Below are positions 43,035 through 53,079 of a DNA stretch of 64,000 nt, one piece after another. The position numbers and the translations under genes were made by a program. A model generated the notes under the pieces. The model saw only the letters and a program-made list of their open reading frames with translations, was not told where the DNA came from and ran no database searches. The DNA lies in assembly GCF_011038645.2 (NCBI RefSeq), contig NZ_CP064955.1, positions 558,001 to 622,000 of the forward strand, in the 5' to 3' direction. Each line of letters opens with the position of its first letter. Positions within the stretch are counted from its first letter, which is position 1. Source of the DNA: Corynebacterium qintianiae. GTDB taxonomy: Bacteria; Actinomycetota; Actinomycetes; Mycobacteriales; Mycobacteriaceae.

Positions 43035-43793
43035 GTGTCTCAGCCCGCGTCTCAGTCCGCCTCTCGGCCCAGGAACCGCTCCCGTTCAGGGAGGCGCAGC
43101 AACAGCCCACTGCTTGGCTCCGGCGCCGTAGCCACCGCGCGTCAGGCCCTTGAGGAGATCGCCGAGGGTGAGATCGGCCCGCACATCGGGGTCGCGGCGG
43201 TGTCACCCAACGTGGCCACCCACCGCTTCGAAGCGGACGTGCCCGGCTACCCCGGGTGGGAGTGGAACGCGGTTGTCGCCTGCGCCACCGGTTCAAGCTG
43301 GGTGACCGTCAACGAGGTCGCCCTCGTGCCGGCCAACGACGCCCTTCAGGCGCCGGACTGGGTGCCGTATTCCGAGCGGCTGCGCCCCGGAGATCTCGGT
43401 CCAGGCGACGTGATGGAGCCCGCGCCTGACGATCACCGTCTGACCGACGACTCGTTTGACAAGGACGCGGTGACCTTCGTCGGACGCGAGACCGCCCGGT
43501 ACCTCACGAGCACGGGGCTTGAGGAGGCGAAGCAGCGCTGGCGGACGGGTGATTTCGGACCGACCAGCGAATTCGCGGAGTTAGCCGCGATGCACTGCCG
43601 CACGTGCGCGTTCTACATCCCCATGGGTCACCCCCTGGGGGAGAACTTCGGCGTATGCGCCAACGAGTACTCGGCTGACGGCCACCTCGTCGCCTCCAGT
43701 TACGGCTGCGGCGCGCACTCGGAGACCAAGGTCGCGGGCTCCGATCTCGGCGACGCGGAGAACCTCTACGACGACGAGCAACCGGTTTTCTAG
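43035..43793 (+). CDS. DUF3027 family protein
   Basis: A 252-residue soluble protein with a basic N-terminal tail (SRPRNRSRSGRRSNS). The domain has conserved text HRFEADVPGYPGWEWNAVVACA and a Cys cluster (HCRTCAFYIPMG...FGVCANEYS...YGCGAHSE) that looks like a metal site. This matches the actinobacterial DUF3027 family, function unknown. An ATG at 43014 is also in frame, but GTG at 43035 is preferred because a perfect TATAAT precedes it by 7 nt. Confidence 0.82.
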   Translation: MSQPASQSASRPRNRSRSGRRSNSPLLGSGAVATARQALEEIAEGEIGPHIGVAAVSPNVATHRFEADVPGYPGWEWNAVVACATGSSWVTVNEVALVPANDALQAPDWVPYSERLRPGDLGPGDVMEPAPDDHRLTDDSFDKDAVTFVGRETARYLTSTGLEEAKQRWRTGDFGPTSEFAELAAMHCRTCAFYIPMGHPLGENFGVCANEYSADGHLVASSYGCGAHSETKVAGSDLGDAENLYDDEQPVF

Positions 43794-43800
43794 ACCCAGA

Positions 43801-44487
43801 TCAGACCTGGACCGCGCGCGTCTTGCGCATCTCGTTGACCGCGCGATGCGAGGGCACCCCCGCGCGGTTGATTGACGTGCGCCCGGCAACGAGCGCGCCG
43901 TACTCCCGCCAGCGGGTGACCAGCCGCGCGCCGTAAATCGGGTCCACTACCCAGGTCTCCGACAGCATCAGGTCGCGGACGCTGAACCCGAAGGCGGTGT
44001 TTGCGATCTCGCAGCCGTGGTCCGCGAGGATCCCCAGCACCCCGTCGAGTGCGATAGACGGGGTGGTGCCCGGGTGTCCCGAAACGGTGACCACGCCCTC
44101 GGAGACGGTGAGCAGGGGAGAGAAGATGGCCTGGACCACGCGGGAGGAGGCGTCGGCAAGCAGCCCCTCGTGGGTGGGCAGGCCGACGAGCACGCTGCGC
44201 TGCCAGCCGAGGTCCGGGCCGTTGTGACCCGGCTGAGAGCGTTCGTCGCGCACCGGGAGGGCTTCGACAGTGATCTCGGCGGGCGCGGGCGCCAGAGGGC
44301 GCAGCGCGAGCGACACCGATCCGCGGGACACTTCCAGCACCGCTCGCCGGGTACCCGTGATCGTGGCCATCCGAACTCGCAGGCGGTTCACCTCGGCCGC
44401 GGAGACACCCAGATCCCGCACGGCGCGGGCGTACGCGGGCCCGTCAATGACGGTCCCGTCGGCAATGACGAAAGTGAATACGTGCAC
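43801..44487 (-). CDS. Conserved hypothetical protein
   Basis: A 228-residue soluble protein I do not recognise with confidence. The C-terminal part (IALDGVLGILADHGCEIANTAFGFSVRDLMLSETWVVDPIYGARLV) faintly recalls the end of class IV aminotransferases such as aminodeoxychorismate lyase, but the catalytic Lys region is not evident. GTG start at 44487 with AGGAAG six bases upstream. It is convergent with the DUF3027 gene (8 bp apart). Confidence 0.6.
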   Translation of the reverse strand: MHVFTFVIADGTVIDGPAYARAVRDLGVSAAEVNRLRVRMATITGTRRAVLEVSRGSVSLALRPLAPAPAEITVEALPVRDERSQPGHNGPDLGWQRSVLVGLPTHEGLLADASSRVVQAIFSPLLTVSEGVVTVSGHPGTTPSIALDGVLGILADHGCEIANTAFGFSVRDLMLSETWVVDPIYGARLVTRWREYGALVAGRTSINRAGVPSHRAVNEMRKTRAVQV

Positions 44488-44582
44488 TAAACTTCCTGCA
44501 TTTTCAGTTTGGATTTTCTTCCCGGCGGTGTAAGGCTATGACACGAAAATTTCATCTTCCCGTCAGACAAGGGGACAATCTC

Positions 44583-46013
44583 GTGAGCTCTAGCTGGCTT
44601 GACCGATACTTCCACATATCCGAGCGTGGTTCGACTGTGGGAACGGAAATTCGCGGCGGCGTGGTCACCTTCTTCGCCATGGCCTACATCGTCCTGCTTA
44701 ACCCGCTGATCATCGGCACCAGTCCCGACCGTGAGGGTGTCGTCCTCGGGATCCCGCAGGTGGCGGCCGCCACGGCGCTGGCTGCCGGTGTGATGTCCAT
44801 TCTGTTCGGCGTGGTGGCGAAGTACCCCTTCGGCATTGCCGCGGGCCTGGGCCTGAACACCCTGGTGGCCGTCACGTTGGTCGGGCAACAGGGCCTGACC
44901 TGGCCGGAAGCGATGGGTTTGGTCGTCATCGACGGCATCATTATCTGCATCCTCGCCATCTCCGGGTTCCGCTCCGCAGTGTTCCGCGCTATCCCGGACT
45001 CGATGAAGGTGGCCATGAGCGTGGGTATCGGCATGTTCATCGCGCTCATCGGGCTCGTCGACGCTGGCTTTGTCCGCCGCATCCCCGACGCCGCGATGAC
45101 GACCGTCCCGGTCCAGCTCGGCATCGGCGGCTCCATCGCGTCGTGGCCGACGTTCGTTTTCGTCGTGGGCCTCGTCATCTGCGGGTTCATGGTGATCCGC
45201 AACATCCCGGGCGGCCTGTTCATCGGCATTGTTGCCACGACGGTCATCTCGTTCATTGTGGAGGCGCTGACCGGCGCGGGCTCCTCGGTGGACAACCCGC
45301 GCGGCTGGTCGTTAGCCGTTCCACGCATCCCGGATTCCCTCGGCGGGGTGCCCGACCTGTCGATCGTGGGGGATATCGATCTAATCGGCGGGTTCGTCCA
45401 CGCCGGTGTAATCGCCGCGTCGTTGCTCGTGTTCACCCTCGTGCTGGCGAACTTTTTCGACGCGATGGGCACCATGACCGCGCTCGGCCGCCAGGGAAAC
45501 CTGGTCGAAGCTGACGACACTCTGCCGGGCATGAAGCGGGCGCTGGTCGTCGAGGGCGTGGGCGCGGTCGTCGGCGGCGCCGCATCCGCCTCGTCCAACA
45601 CCGTCTTCGTCGACTCCTCGGCCGGCATCGCCGACGGTGCCCGCACGGGCCTGGCCAACGTGGTTACCGGCTTGCTCTTCCTCGCCGCGATGTTCTTCAC
45701 CCCGCTATACGAGATTGTGCCCATCGAGGCAGCGGCCCCGGTGCTCGTTGTCGTCGGGGCGCTCATGATGATGCAGGTCGGCCAGATCGACTGGAGCTCC
45801 TTCCACATCGCCCTGCCCGCCTTCCTGACCATCGTGGTTATGCCGTTCACCTACTCCATCGCCCACGGCATCGGCGTCGGCTTCATCTCGTTTACCCTGA
45901 TGGCGCTGTTTGCTGGCAAGCGTCGCGAGATCCACTGGATTATGTGGCTCATTTCCGCGCTCTTCGTCGTCTTCTTCGCGCACGGCCCCGTCATGGCCGC
46001 GCTCGGCGTTTAA
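44583..46013 (+). CDS. NCS2-family nucleobase permease
   Basis: A 476-residue permease with about 12-13 membrane segments, of the AzgA/PbuG-like branch that imports hypoxanthine, guanine or adenine with protons. Typical blocks are EIRGGVVTFFAMAYIVLLNP near the start, FGIAAGLGLNTLVAVTL, NFFDAMGTMTALGRQGNLV and the substrate-site region GAASASSNTVFVDSSAGIADGARTG. The frame also has an ATG at 44538, but GTG at 44583 has the better ribosome binding site (AAGGGGA, 7 nt upstream). It is followed by the methyltransferase gene after 1 bp. Confidence 0.9.
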   Translation: MSSSWLDRYFHISERGSTVGTEIRGGVVTFFAMAYIVLLNPLIIGTSPDREGVVLGIPQVAAATALAAGVMSILFGVVAKYPFGIAAGLGLNTLVAVTLVGQQGLTWPEAMGLVVIDGIIICILAISGFRSAVFRAIPDSMKVAMSVGIGMFIALIGLVDAGFVRRIPDAAMTTVPVQLGIGGSIASWPTFVFVVGLVICGFMVIRNIPGGLFIGIVATTVISFIVEALTGAGSSVDNPRGWSLAVPRIPDSLGGVPDLSIVGDIDLIGGFVHAGVIAASLLVFTLVLANFFDAMGTMTALGRQGNLVEADDTLPGMKRALVVEGVGAVVGGAASASSNTVFVDSSAGIADGARTGLANVVTGLLFLAAMFFTPLYEIVPIEAAAPVLVVVGALMMMQVGQIDWSSFHIALPAFLTIVVMPFTYSIAHGIGVGFISFTLMALFAGKRREIHWIMWLISALFVVFFAHGPVMAALGV

Positions 46014-46014
46014 C

Positions 46015-46836
46015 ATGCGCACGCTTATCGACGACCCCGCCGACGCCCGCCTCGACGACATCCGCGACCTCAAGCACTCTGACTCACGCGGGGGGCTGGT
46101 CTACGCCGAAGGGCCGCTGATCTGCGGCCGGTTGGTGGGATCTCGTTTCCCGCTGCGGTGCGTGATTGGTTTCGGCGGCCGCCTGGACTCCTTCCTCGCA
46201 GACTACGGTGCCGAGCTGCCCGAGGGGGCGCCCGTCTACGAGGTCTCGCGAGCGGTGCTGGCGGAGGTGGCGGGTTACGACATGCACCGCGGCCTGCTCG
46301 CGGTGGCCGACCGGCCTGAGCCCCACACCGTGGCGGATGTCCTCGGGGGCGCGCGCACCGTGCTCATCCTTGAAGGCGTGGGCGACCACGAGAACATCGG
46401 CTCCATGTTCCGCAACGCAGCCGGGATGGGCGTCGACGGGGTCCTTTTCGGCGCGGGCACCGCCGACCCGCTTTACCGGCGCAGCGTCCGGGTGTCTATG
46501 GGCCACGTCCTGCGCACCCCCTTCGCCCACCTCGATGGAACGGCGACGACGTGGCAGCGCTCGCTCGACCAGTTGCGGGAGGCTGGGTGGCGTCTCGTCT
46601 CCCTGACGCCCGCCGATAACGCTGAGCACCTTGCCGACGCGTTGGTGGATGACGCTGGCCAGCCCTGGGAGAAGGTGGCGCTGCTCGTGGGCGGGGAGGG
46701 CCCCGGTCTGACGGAGCACGCGATGCGCGCCACCGACATTCGCGCTCGTATCCCGATGGCGCCCGGCACTGACTCGCTCAACGTCGCCACCTCGGCTGCG
46801 ATCGCCTTCTACGAGCGGCAGCGCAGTCTGCGCTAG
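46015..46836 (+). CDS. TrmH/SpoU-family RNA 2'-O-methyltransferase
   Basis: A 273-residue SPOUT enzyme. The N-terminal substrate-binding part (residues 1-100) includes DSRGGLVYAEGPLICGRLV. The catalytic trefoil-knot domain has LEGVGDHENIGSMFRNAAGMGVDGVLF (motif 1), VALLVGGEGPGLT (motif 2) and IPMAPGTDSLNVATSAAIAFYE (motif 3), and uses S-adenosylmethionine. The exact rRNA or tRNA site is unknown. It starts one base after the permease stop, so it is co-transcribed. Confidence 0.9.
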   Translation: MRTLIDDPADARLDDIRDLKHSDSRGGLVYAEGPLICGRLVGSRFPLRCVIGFGGRLDSFLADYGAELPEGAPVYEVSRAVLAEVAGYDMHRGLLAVADRPEPHTVADVLGGARTVLILEGVGDHENIGSMFRNAAGMGVDGVLFGAGTADPLYRRSVRVSMGHVLRTPFAHLDGTATTWQRSLDQLREAGWRLVSLTPADNAEHLADALVDDAGQPWEKVALLVGGEGPGLTEHAMRATDIRARIPMAPGTDSLNVATSAAIAFYERQRSLR

Positions 46837-46841
46837 CCGAG

Positions 46842-47690
46842 TCAGCCCCGGTCGGAGTGGCGAATGCGCTCCTTCACGCCCGCTACGAAAGCCCTGGCGC
46901 GCCGGGACAGGGTGCGCCCCACCCGTTTCGCGGCGGCTAGGGAGGCGTCGGCAAGCTCGGCGAACTCCCCTCCGTCCTCCTCGGTGTCGGGCGCGACGTA
47001 GTCGTCGTATCCCTTGTCTTTCTCGGCGAAGCGGGAAGCCACCTGCGCCACCGACTTCGTCGCGGGCGCCGGCGCGGCGATCCGCGGCTCGGGTCGCCCG
47101 TCGACGGCGTAACCCACGACGTTGAGGTCGGGACCCTCCGGGGTGACCTCCACACCGATCCAGCTCTCTTGGGCGGCGCGGGTGAGCTCCTTGGGAACAA
47201 ACGGCAGTGAGATACCGCCGAGCTGCTCGGCCGTCTCGCCTGCCCAGTACGGGGCCTCGAAGGGCTCCGGCAGCCCGACGTCCTCCGCGACGACGTCGCG
47301 TGTGGAGGCGAAGGCGCGGCGCAGCTCGTCGCCGGAGAAGTGCGCGAAGCCCGCGAAGTCGGAGTCGGTGCCTTCGGCAAAGATGTAGGTGTCGGCGGAA
47401 GGAAGGGCCGTGCGCAGGAAGTTGGCGGTGTCGGAGACCGTCTCAACGTCCGGGACGAAGGTCTGGACGACGGCGACGCCCGGGTAACCCGCGATGTAGA
47501 ACTCGGCGCGCCCCGGCCGTGACGAGCGGTTCAACGGGAACTCGCCGATCGGTGTGATCGGCCATGCCGGGTTGATCTGGGCCAGCAGCTTGCGACCGAA
47601 GCCGCGGTCGGCCTTCGGCTCCGCACTGAGCACCTCACCGGGTTCGGCGGCGTCGACGAACCAGAACGTCACTACAGAGGGGAAGGGCAT
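46842..47690 (-). CDS. Conserved actinobacterial hypothetical protein (DUF6928-like)
   Basis: A 282-residue soluble protein starting MPFPSVVTFWFVDAAEPGEVL. The first ~200 residues (LAQINPAWPITPIGEFPLNRSSRPGR...) look like the DUF6928 family, a name I recall with low certainty. The last ~70 residues are acidic then basic (EKDKGYDDYVAPDTEEDGG...RTLSRRARAFVAGVKERIR) and may bind membrane or nucleic acid. Function unknown. It is 12 nt downstream of sepH, likely in the same transcript. Confidence 0.7.
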   Translation of the reverse strand: MPFPSVVTFWFVDAAEPGEVLSAEPKADRGFGRKLLAQINPAWPITPIGEFPLNRSSRPGRAEFYIAGYPGVAVVQTFVPDVETVSDTANFLRTALPSADTYIFAEGTDSDFAGFAHFSGDELRRAFASTRDVVAEDVGLPEPFEAPYWAGETAEQLGGISLPFVPKELTRAAQESWIGVEVTPEGPDLNVVGYAVDGRPEPRIAAPAPATKSVAQVASRFAEKDKGYDDYVAPDTEEDGGEFAELADASLAAAKRVGRTLSRRARAFVAGVKERIRHSDRG

Positions 47691-47702
47691 CGCGGCTGGT
47701 CC

Positions 47703-48536
47703 TTACTTCCGGGGGCGTTTCGTGTTCGTTCGCACGCCGAGGAGCACATCTTCCCAGTGAGGGGTGACAGCTTTGCGGCGGCGTTGCTGCGGGTGGTCGT
47801 TCTCGTCCGGGTGGCGGAGGAAATCACCCTCGACGACTGAGTCGTCGGATTCACCGGCCGGATCATCTAGCTCTTCGAGCTCATACTGAGGTTCCACGGC
47901 CGTCAGCGAACGGACCGGCTGGACGAAATCAGGGTCGGTCAAATCGGCGGCCACGGCGTTGCGGGCCTCCGTAGTCGCGGCGGAACCCATGCTGCGCTTG
48001 AGGGACCACAGACCCTCGTTCTCGCTCAACCCTGTCTTCCACCGCACGTGGACGACCCAATCGTCACCTGGCTCGCGGGTGGCATCCCACTCCGCGGTGG
48101 TCAGTGAGTTGCCTCGGGCCGCTAGGGCGGTGGCGAGGATCTCGAATAGAGTGAGCTTGGCGGGTCCGCCCTCGCGCAGGGGGTGGGACTGCTTCGCGGC
48201 CTCCGCGATCTGGAAGCGCTCGAGGACGACGGGGTGGGCGTAGGGTTCGATGCGGCTCTCCGCAACACCCATCTCCGCGGCTAACTCGCGCTGCGTCGCG
48301 CCGGCGCGGATGCGCGCCTGGATTTCGTTAGGCCGCAGTGACAGGGGAGTGGCGAAGAGCGAGTCCGGCTCCTCGAGCACCACATCGACTACCTCGGCGT
48401 CGAGTGGCTCGTCGACAAGCGAAGGCTCAGACTCGAGTTCCGTGCGCGCCATGCGGTAGTGGACGCCCTCGGCGTCTCGCAGGACCAGAAAGGTCTCGGT
48501 CGACTCTTCGTCGACGAGGTACAGCTCACGCATCAC
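47703..48536 (-). CDS. sepH: Septation protein SepH (DUF3071)
   Basis: A 277-residue protein. The N-terminal DUF3071 domain (MRELYLVDEESTETFLVLRDAEG) is followed by a helix-turn-helix-like segment (SLRPNEIQARIRAGATQRELAAEMGVAESRIEPYAHPVV). The C-terminal half is acidic and probably disordered (ELEELDDPAGESDDS). SepH stabilises FtsZ filaments in actinobacterial division. In mycobacteria it also adjoins serC. Two consecutive ATG codons (48536, 48533) follow AAGGAG. Confidence 0.87.
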   Translation of the reverse strand: MMRELYLVDEESTETFLVLRDAEGVHYRMARTELESEPSLVDEPLDAEVVDVVLEEPDSLFATPLSLRPNEIQARIRAGATQRELAAEMGVAESRIEPYAHPVVLERFQIAEAAKQSHPLREGGPAKLTLFEILATALAARGNSLTTAEWDATREPGDDWVVHVRWKTGLSENEGLWSLKRSMGSAATTEARNAVAADLTDPDFVQPVRSLTAVEPQYELEELDDPAGESDDSVVEGDFLRHPDENDHPQQRRRKAVTPHWEDVLLGVRTNTKRPRK

Positions 48537-48586
48537 AACTCCTTTATGTTGGCCACCATAAACCCTAGTCGACGCGGGCGCGGGAT

Positions 48587-51219
<2,633 letters not shown>

Positions 51220-51232
51220 CACGCCGGGTTGT

Positions 51233-51284
51233 ACCGCCGAGGTTTCTGTTCACCTATAATTAGGGGAACAGTTCTCGGCGGTTT
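51233..51284 (+). terminator. gltA terminator hairpin with an embedded fkpA promoter
   Basis: ACCGCCGAG (51233-51241) pairs with CTCGGCGGT (51274-51282), and CTGTTC (51246-51251) pairs with GAACAG (51266-51271). The stem ends in TTT. The apical loop contains TATAAT (51255-51260), a consensus -10 that would transcribe fkpA from about 51267. Termination of gltA and initiation of fkpA are therefore packed into one 50-bp element. Confidence 0.72.
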
Positions 51285-51326
51285 CCCATGTGGGCCGCCG
51301 GTCATTCACAAGGAGTTGCCTAATTT

Positions 51327-51686
51327 ATGGAAAAGCCCACGATTGACATTCCGCAGGAGCCGGCCCCGGTTGACCTCGTCATCGAGGACATCACCGTCGG
51401 TGCGGGCGCGGAGGCCGTCGAAGGCGGGTTCGTCCGAGTCCACTACTTGGGTGTTGACTATGAGACGGGCGAGGAGTTTGACTCGTCCTGGGACCGTGGT
51501 GAGGCGGCCGAGTTCCCGCTCGCCGGTCTCATCGAGGGCTGGCAGGAGGGCATCCCGGGGATGAAAGTCGGGGGGCGCCGCGAGCTGACCATTCCGCCCG
51601 AAAAGGCCTACGGCCCCGCCGGCGGCGGCCACCCGCTGTCCGGGCGGACCCTCGTGTTCGTCATCGATCTCCTTGAAGCCAGCTAA
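51327..51686 (+). CDS. fkpA: FKBP-type peptidyl-prolyl isomerase
   Basis: A 119-residue cytosolic FKBP of standard size. Fold residues are present: VRVHYLGVDYETGEEFDSSWDRGEAAEFPLAGLIEGWQEGIPGMKVGGRRELTIPPEKAYGPAGGG, covering the active-site Tyr, Asp, Trp and the YG loop (split here only for reading: VHYLG, FDSSW, GLIEGWQEG, AYGPAG). It assists folding at X-Pro bonds. In C. glutamicum the gene after gltA is also an FKBP. Start at ATG 51327 behind AAGGAG. Confidence 0.93.
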   Translation: MEKPTIDIPQEPAPVDLVIEDITVGAGAEAVEGGFVRVHYLGVDYETGEEFDSSWDRGEAAEFPLAGLIEGWQEGIPGMKVGGRRELTIPPEKAYGPAGGGHPLSGRTLVFVIDLLEAS

Positions 51687-51706
51687 CTTTTGGCAGAATT
51701 GGGGTC

Positions 51707-52540
51707 ATGCGAATTCAAGCGACGACCCTGAACGACGGAACTGAGTTTCCGCTCATCGGCCTCGGCACCTACAAACTCGTGGGTGGCGAGGTCGAAACTA
51801 TTGTGCGCACCGCCATCGACCTCGGCTACCGCCACATCGACACCGCGGCGTTCTACGGCAATGAGGAGGCCGTGGGCAAGGCGCTTAACGACGCCCTCGC
51901 GGCCGGCGACGTCACCCGCGAGGAGCTGATCGTCACCACCAAGCTGTGGAACGACGACCAAAACCGCGTCGAGGGCGCATTCGACGATTCTCTGCGCCGC
52001 CTGGGGCTGGACTACATCGACATCTACCTTGTCCACTGGCCCTGGCCGCAGAAGGGGATCTATGCGCAGGCGTTCGAGCGTATTGCGGAGCTCCGAGACA
52101 GTGGAAAGCTGAAATCGGCGGGAGTGGCGAACTTCTACCCAGAGGTGCTTGCGGACATCATCGGAAAGATCGGGGTCACCCCCGTGCTCAACCAAGTCGA
52201 GCTCCATGCCGGTTTCACCCAGCCCGAGCTGCGGGAGTACCACGCGGATCATGGCATCCTCACTGAGGCGTGGGCTCCGTTGGCCCGCGGAGCAAACTTC
52301 GCGGAGCCGCGTATCGGCGCCGTCGCGGACGCGCACGGGGCGACGCCAGCGCAGGTCGTTCTGGCGTACCTGATGCAGATGGGGTGCTCGGTCATCCCCA
52401 AGACAGCGAACCCACAGAGGCTCGTGGAGAACATGGGTGCGGTGAACGTCGAGCTCACCGATGCGGAGATCGCATCACTGGGCGAGATTGCGGGTGCGAG
52501 GATGTCGGGGGATCCGCTGACGTTCCCCGGATGGGGGTAG
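51707..52540 (+). CDS. Aldo/keto reductase
   Basis: A 277-residue NADPH-dependent TIM-barrel reductase. The catalytic Asp-Tyr-Lys-His set is visible: GYRHIDTAAFYGNEE (Asp, Tyr), IVTTKLWNDDQ (Lys) and YLVHWPWP (His). The C-terminal NADPH-binding block is VIPKTANPQRLVENM (usually IPKS-R). It is of the 2,5-diketogluconate reductase type; substrates of these enzymes are broad, so the physiological one is unknown. It follows fkpA by 20 bp. Confidence 0.92.
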   Translation: MRIQATTLNDGTEFPLIGLGTYKLVGGEVETIVRTAIDLGYRHIDTAAFYGNEEAVGKALNDALAAGDVTREELIVTTKLWNDDQNRVEGAFDDSLRRLGLDYIDIYLVHWPWPQKGIYAQAFERIAELRDSGKLKSAGVANFYPEVLADIIGKIGVTPVLNQVELHAGFTQPELREYHADHGILTEAWAPLARGANFAEPRIGAVADAHGATPAQVVLAYLMQMGCSVIPKTANPQRLVENMGAVNVELTDAEIASLGEIAGARMSGDPLTFPGWG

Positions 52541-52732
52541 TGGACGTGTCCTTCGTTTCCGCAGGAAAACTACCTCGGCGGGGGTAACGCTGAAAATCCT
52601 TGGATCTTTTGCTTCGCAAACGTTGCATAAATGCTTGTGACTTCCGATAAGTTTTGTGTGTCCAGTTATAGCAAACACATGTGAGAGCTTTAGTTAGAAC
52701 TTTCACGTGGACAACACAGAAAGGATGGGGCC
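52541..52732 (+). other. mctBC promoter region
   Basis: 192 bp without a gene. It contains a perfect TTTGC-TTC-GCAAA palindrome (52608-52620), a GTTATAG candidate -10 (near 52664) and the mctB ribosome binding site (AAAGGAT). Confidence 0.5.
52608..52620. promoter_or_regulatory. Palindromic operator candidate (RamB-like) upstream of mctB
   Basis: TTTGC and GCAAA arms around TTC, immediately followed by ACGTTGCATAA. The RamB consensus in C. glutamicum is close to AAAGTTTGCAAA, and mctC there is controlled by acetate-metabolism regulators. The match is suggestive only. Confidence 0.4.
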
Positions 52733-53074
52733 GTGTCTCAAGGATCGACCGCAATCCCCACCCGGAGGGAACCTACTCCGGACGAGTTTGTCGCCATGCA
52801 GCGCAGCGATGAGTTCCAGGAACTCCGCAAGTCCTACCGCGGCTTCACCTTCCCGGTTTCCGTCGCCTTCTTCGTTTGGTACATCTTCTACGTCATTGTG
52901 GCCACGTTCTTCCCGGCGACGATGGCGCAGCCCTTCTTGGGCATGAACGTCGGCATTTGGCTAGGTATCGCCCAGTTCATCACCACGTTCGTTATCACGT
53001 ACGTCTACGTCAAGTACGCGAACAAGAACATTGAGCCGCGCGCGGCGCACATCCGTGAAGTAATGGAGGGCTAG
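52733..53074 (+). CDS. mctB: DUF485 membrane protein MctB
   Basis: A 113-residue protein with two membrane segments (VSVAFFVWYIFYVIVATFF and IWLGIAQFITTFVITYVYV) and the DUF485 text FQELRKSYRGFTFP. DUF485 proteins accompany acetate/monocarboxylate SSS transporters; the C. glutamicum pair is mctB-mctC. It starts with GTG behind AAAGGAT, and mctC begins 5 bp after its stop. Confidence 0.9.
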   Translation: MSQGSTAIPTRREPTPDEFVAMQRSDEFQELRKSYRGFTFPVSVAFFVWYIFYVIVATFFPATMAQPFLGMNVGIWLGIAQFITTFVITYVYVKYANKNIEPRAAHIREVMEG

Positions 53075-53079
53075 GCCAC

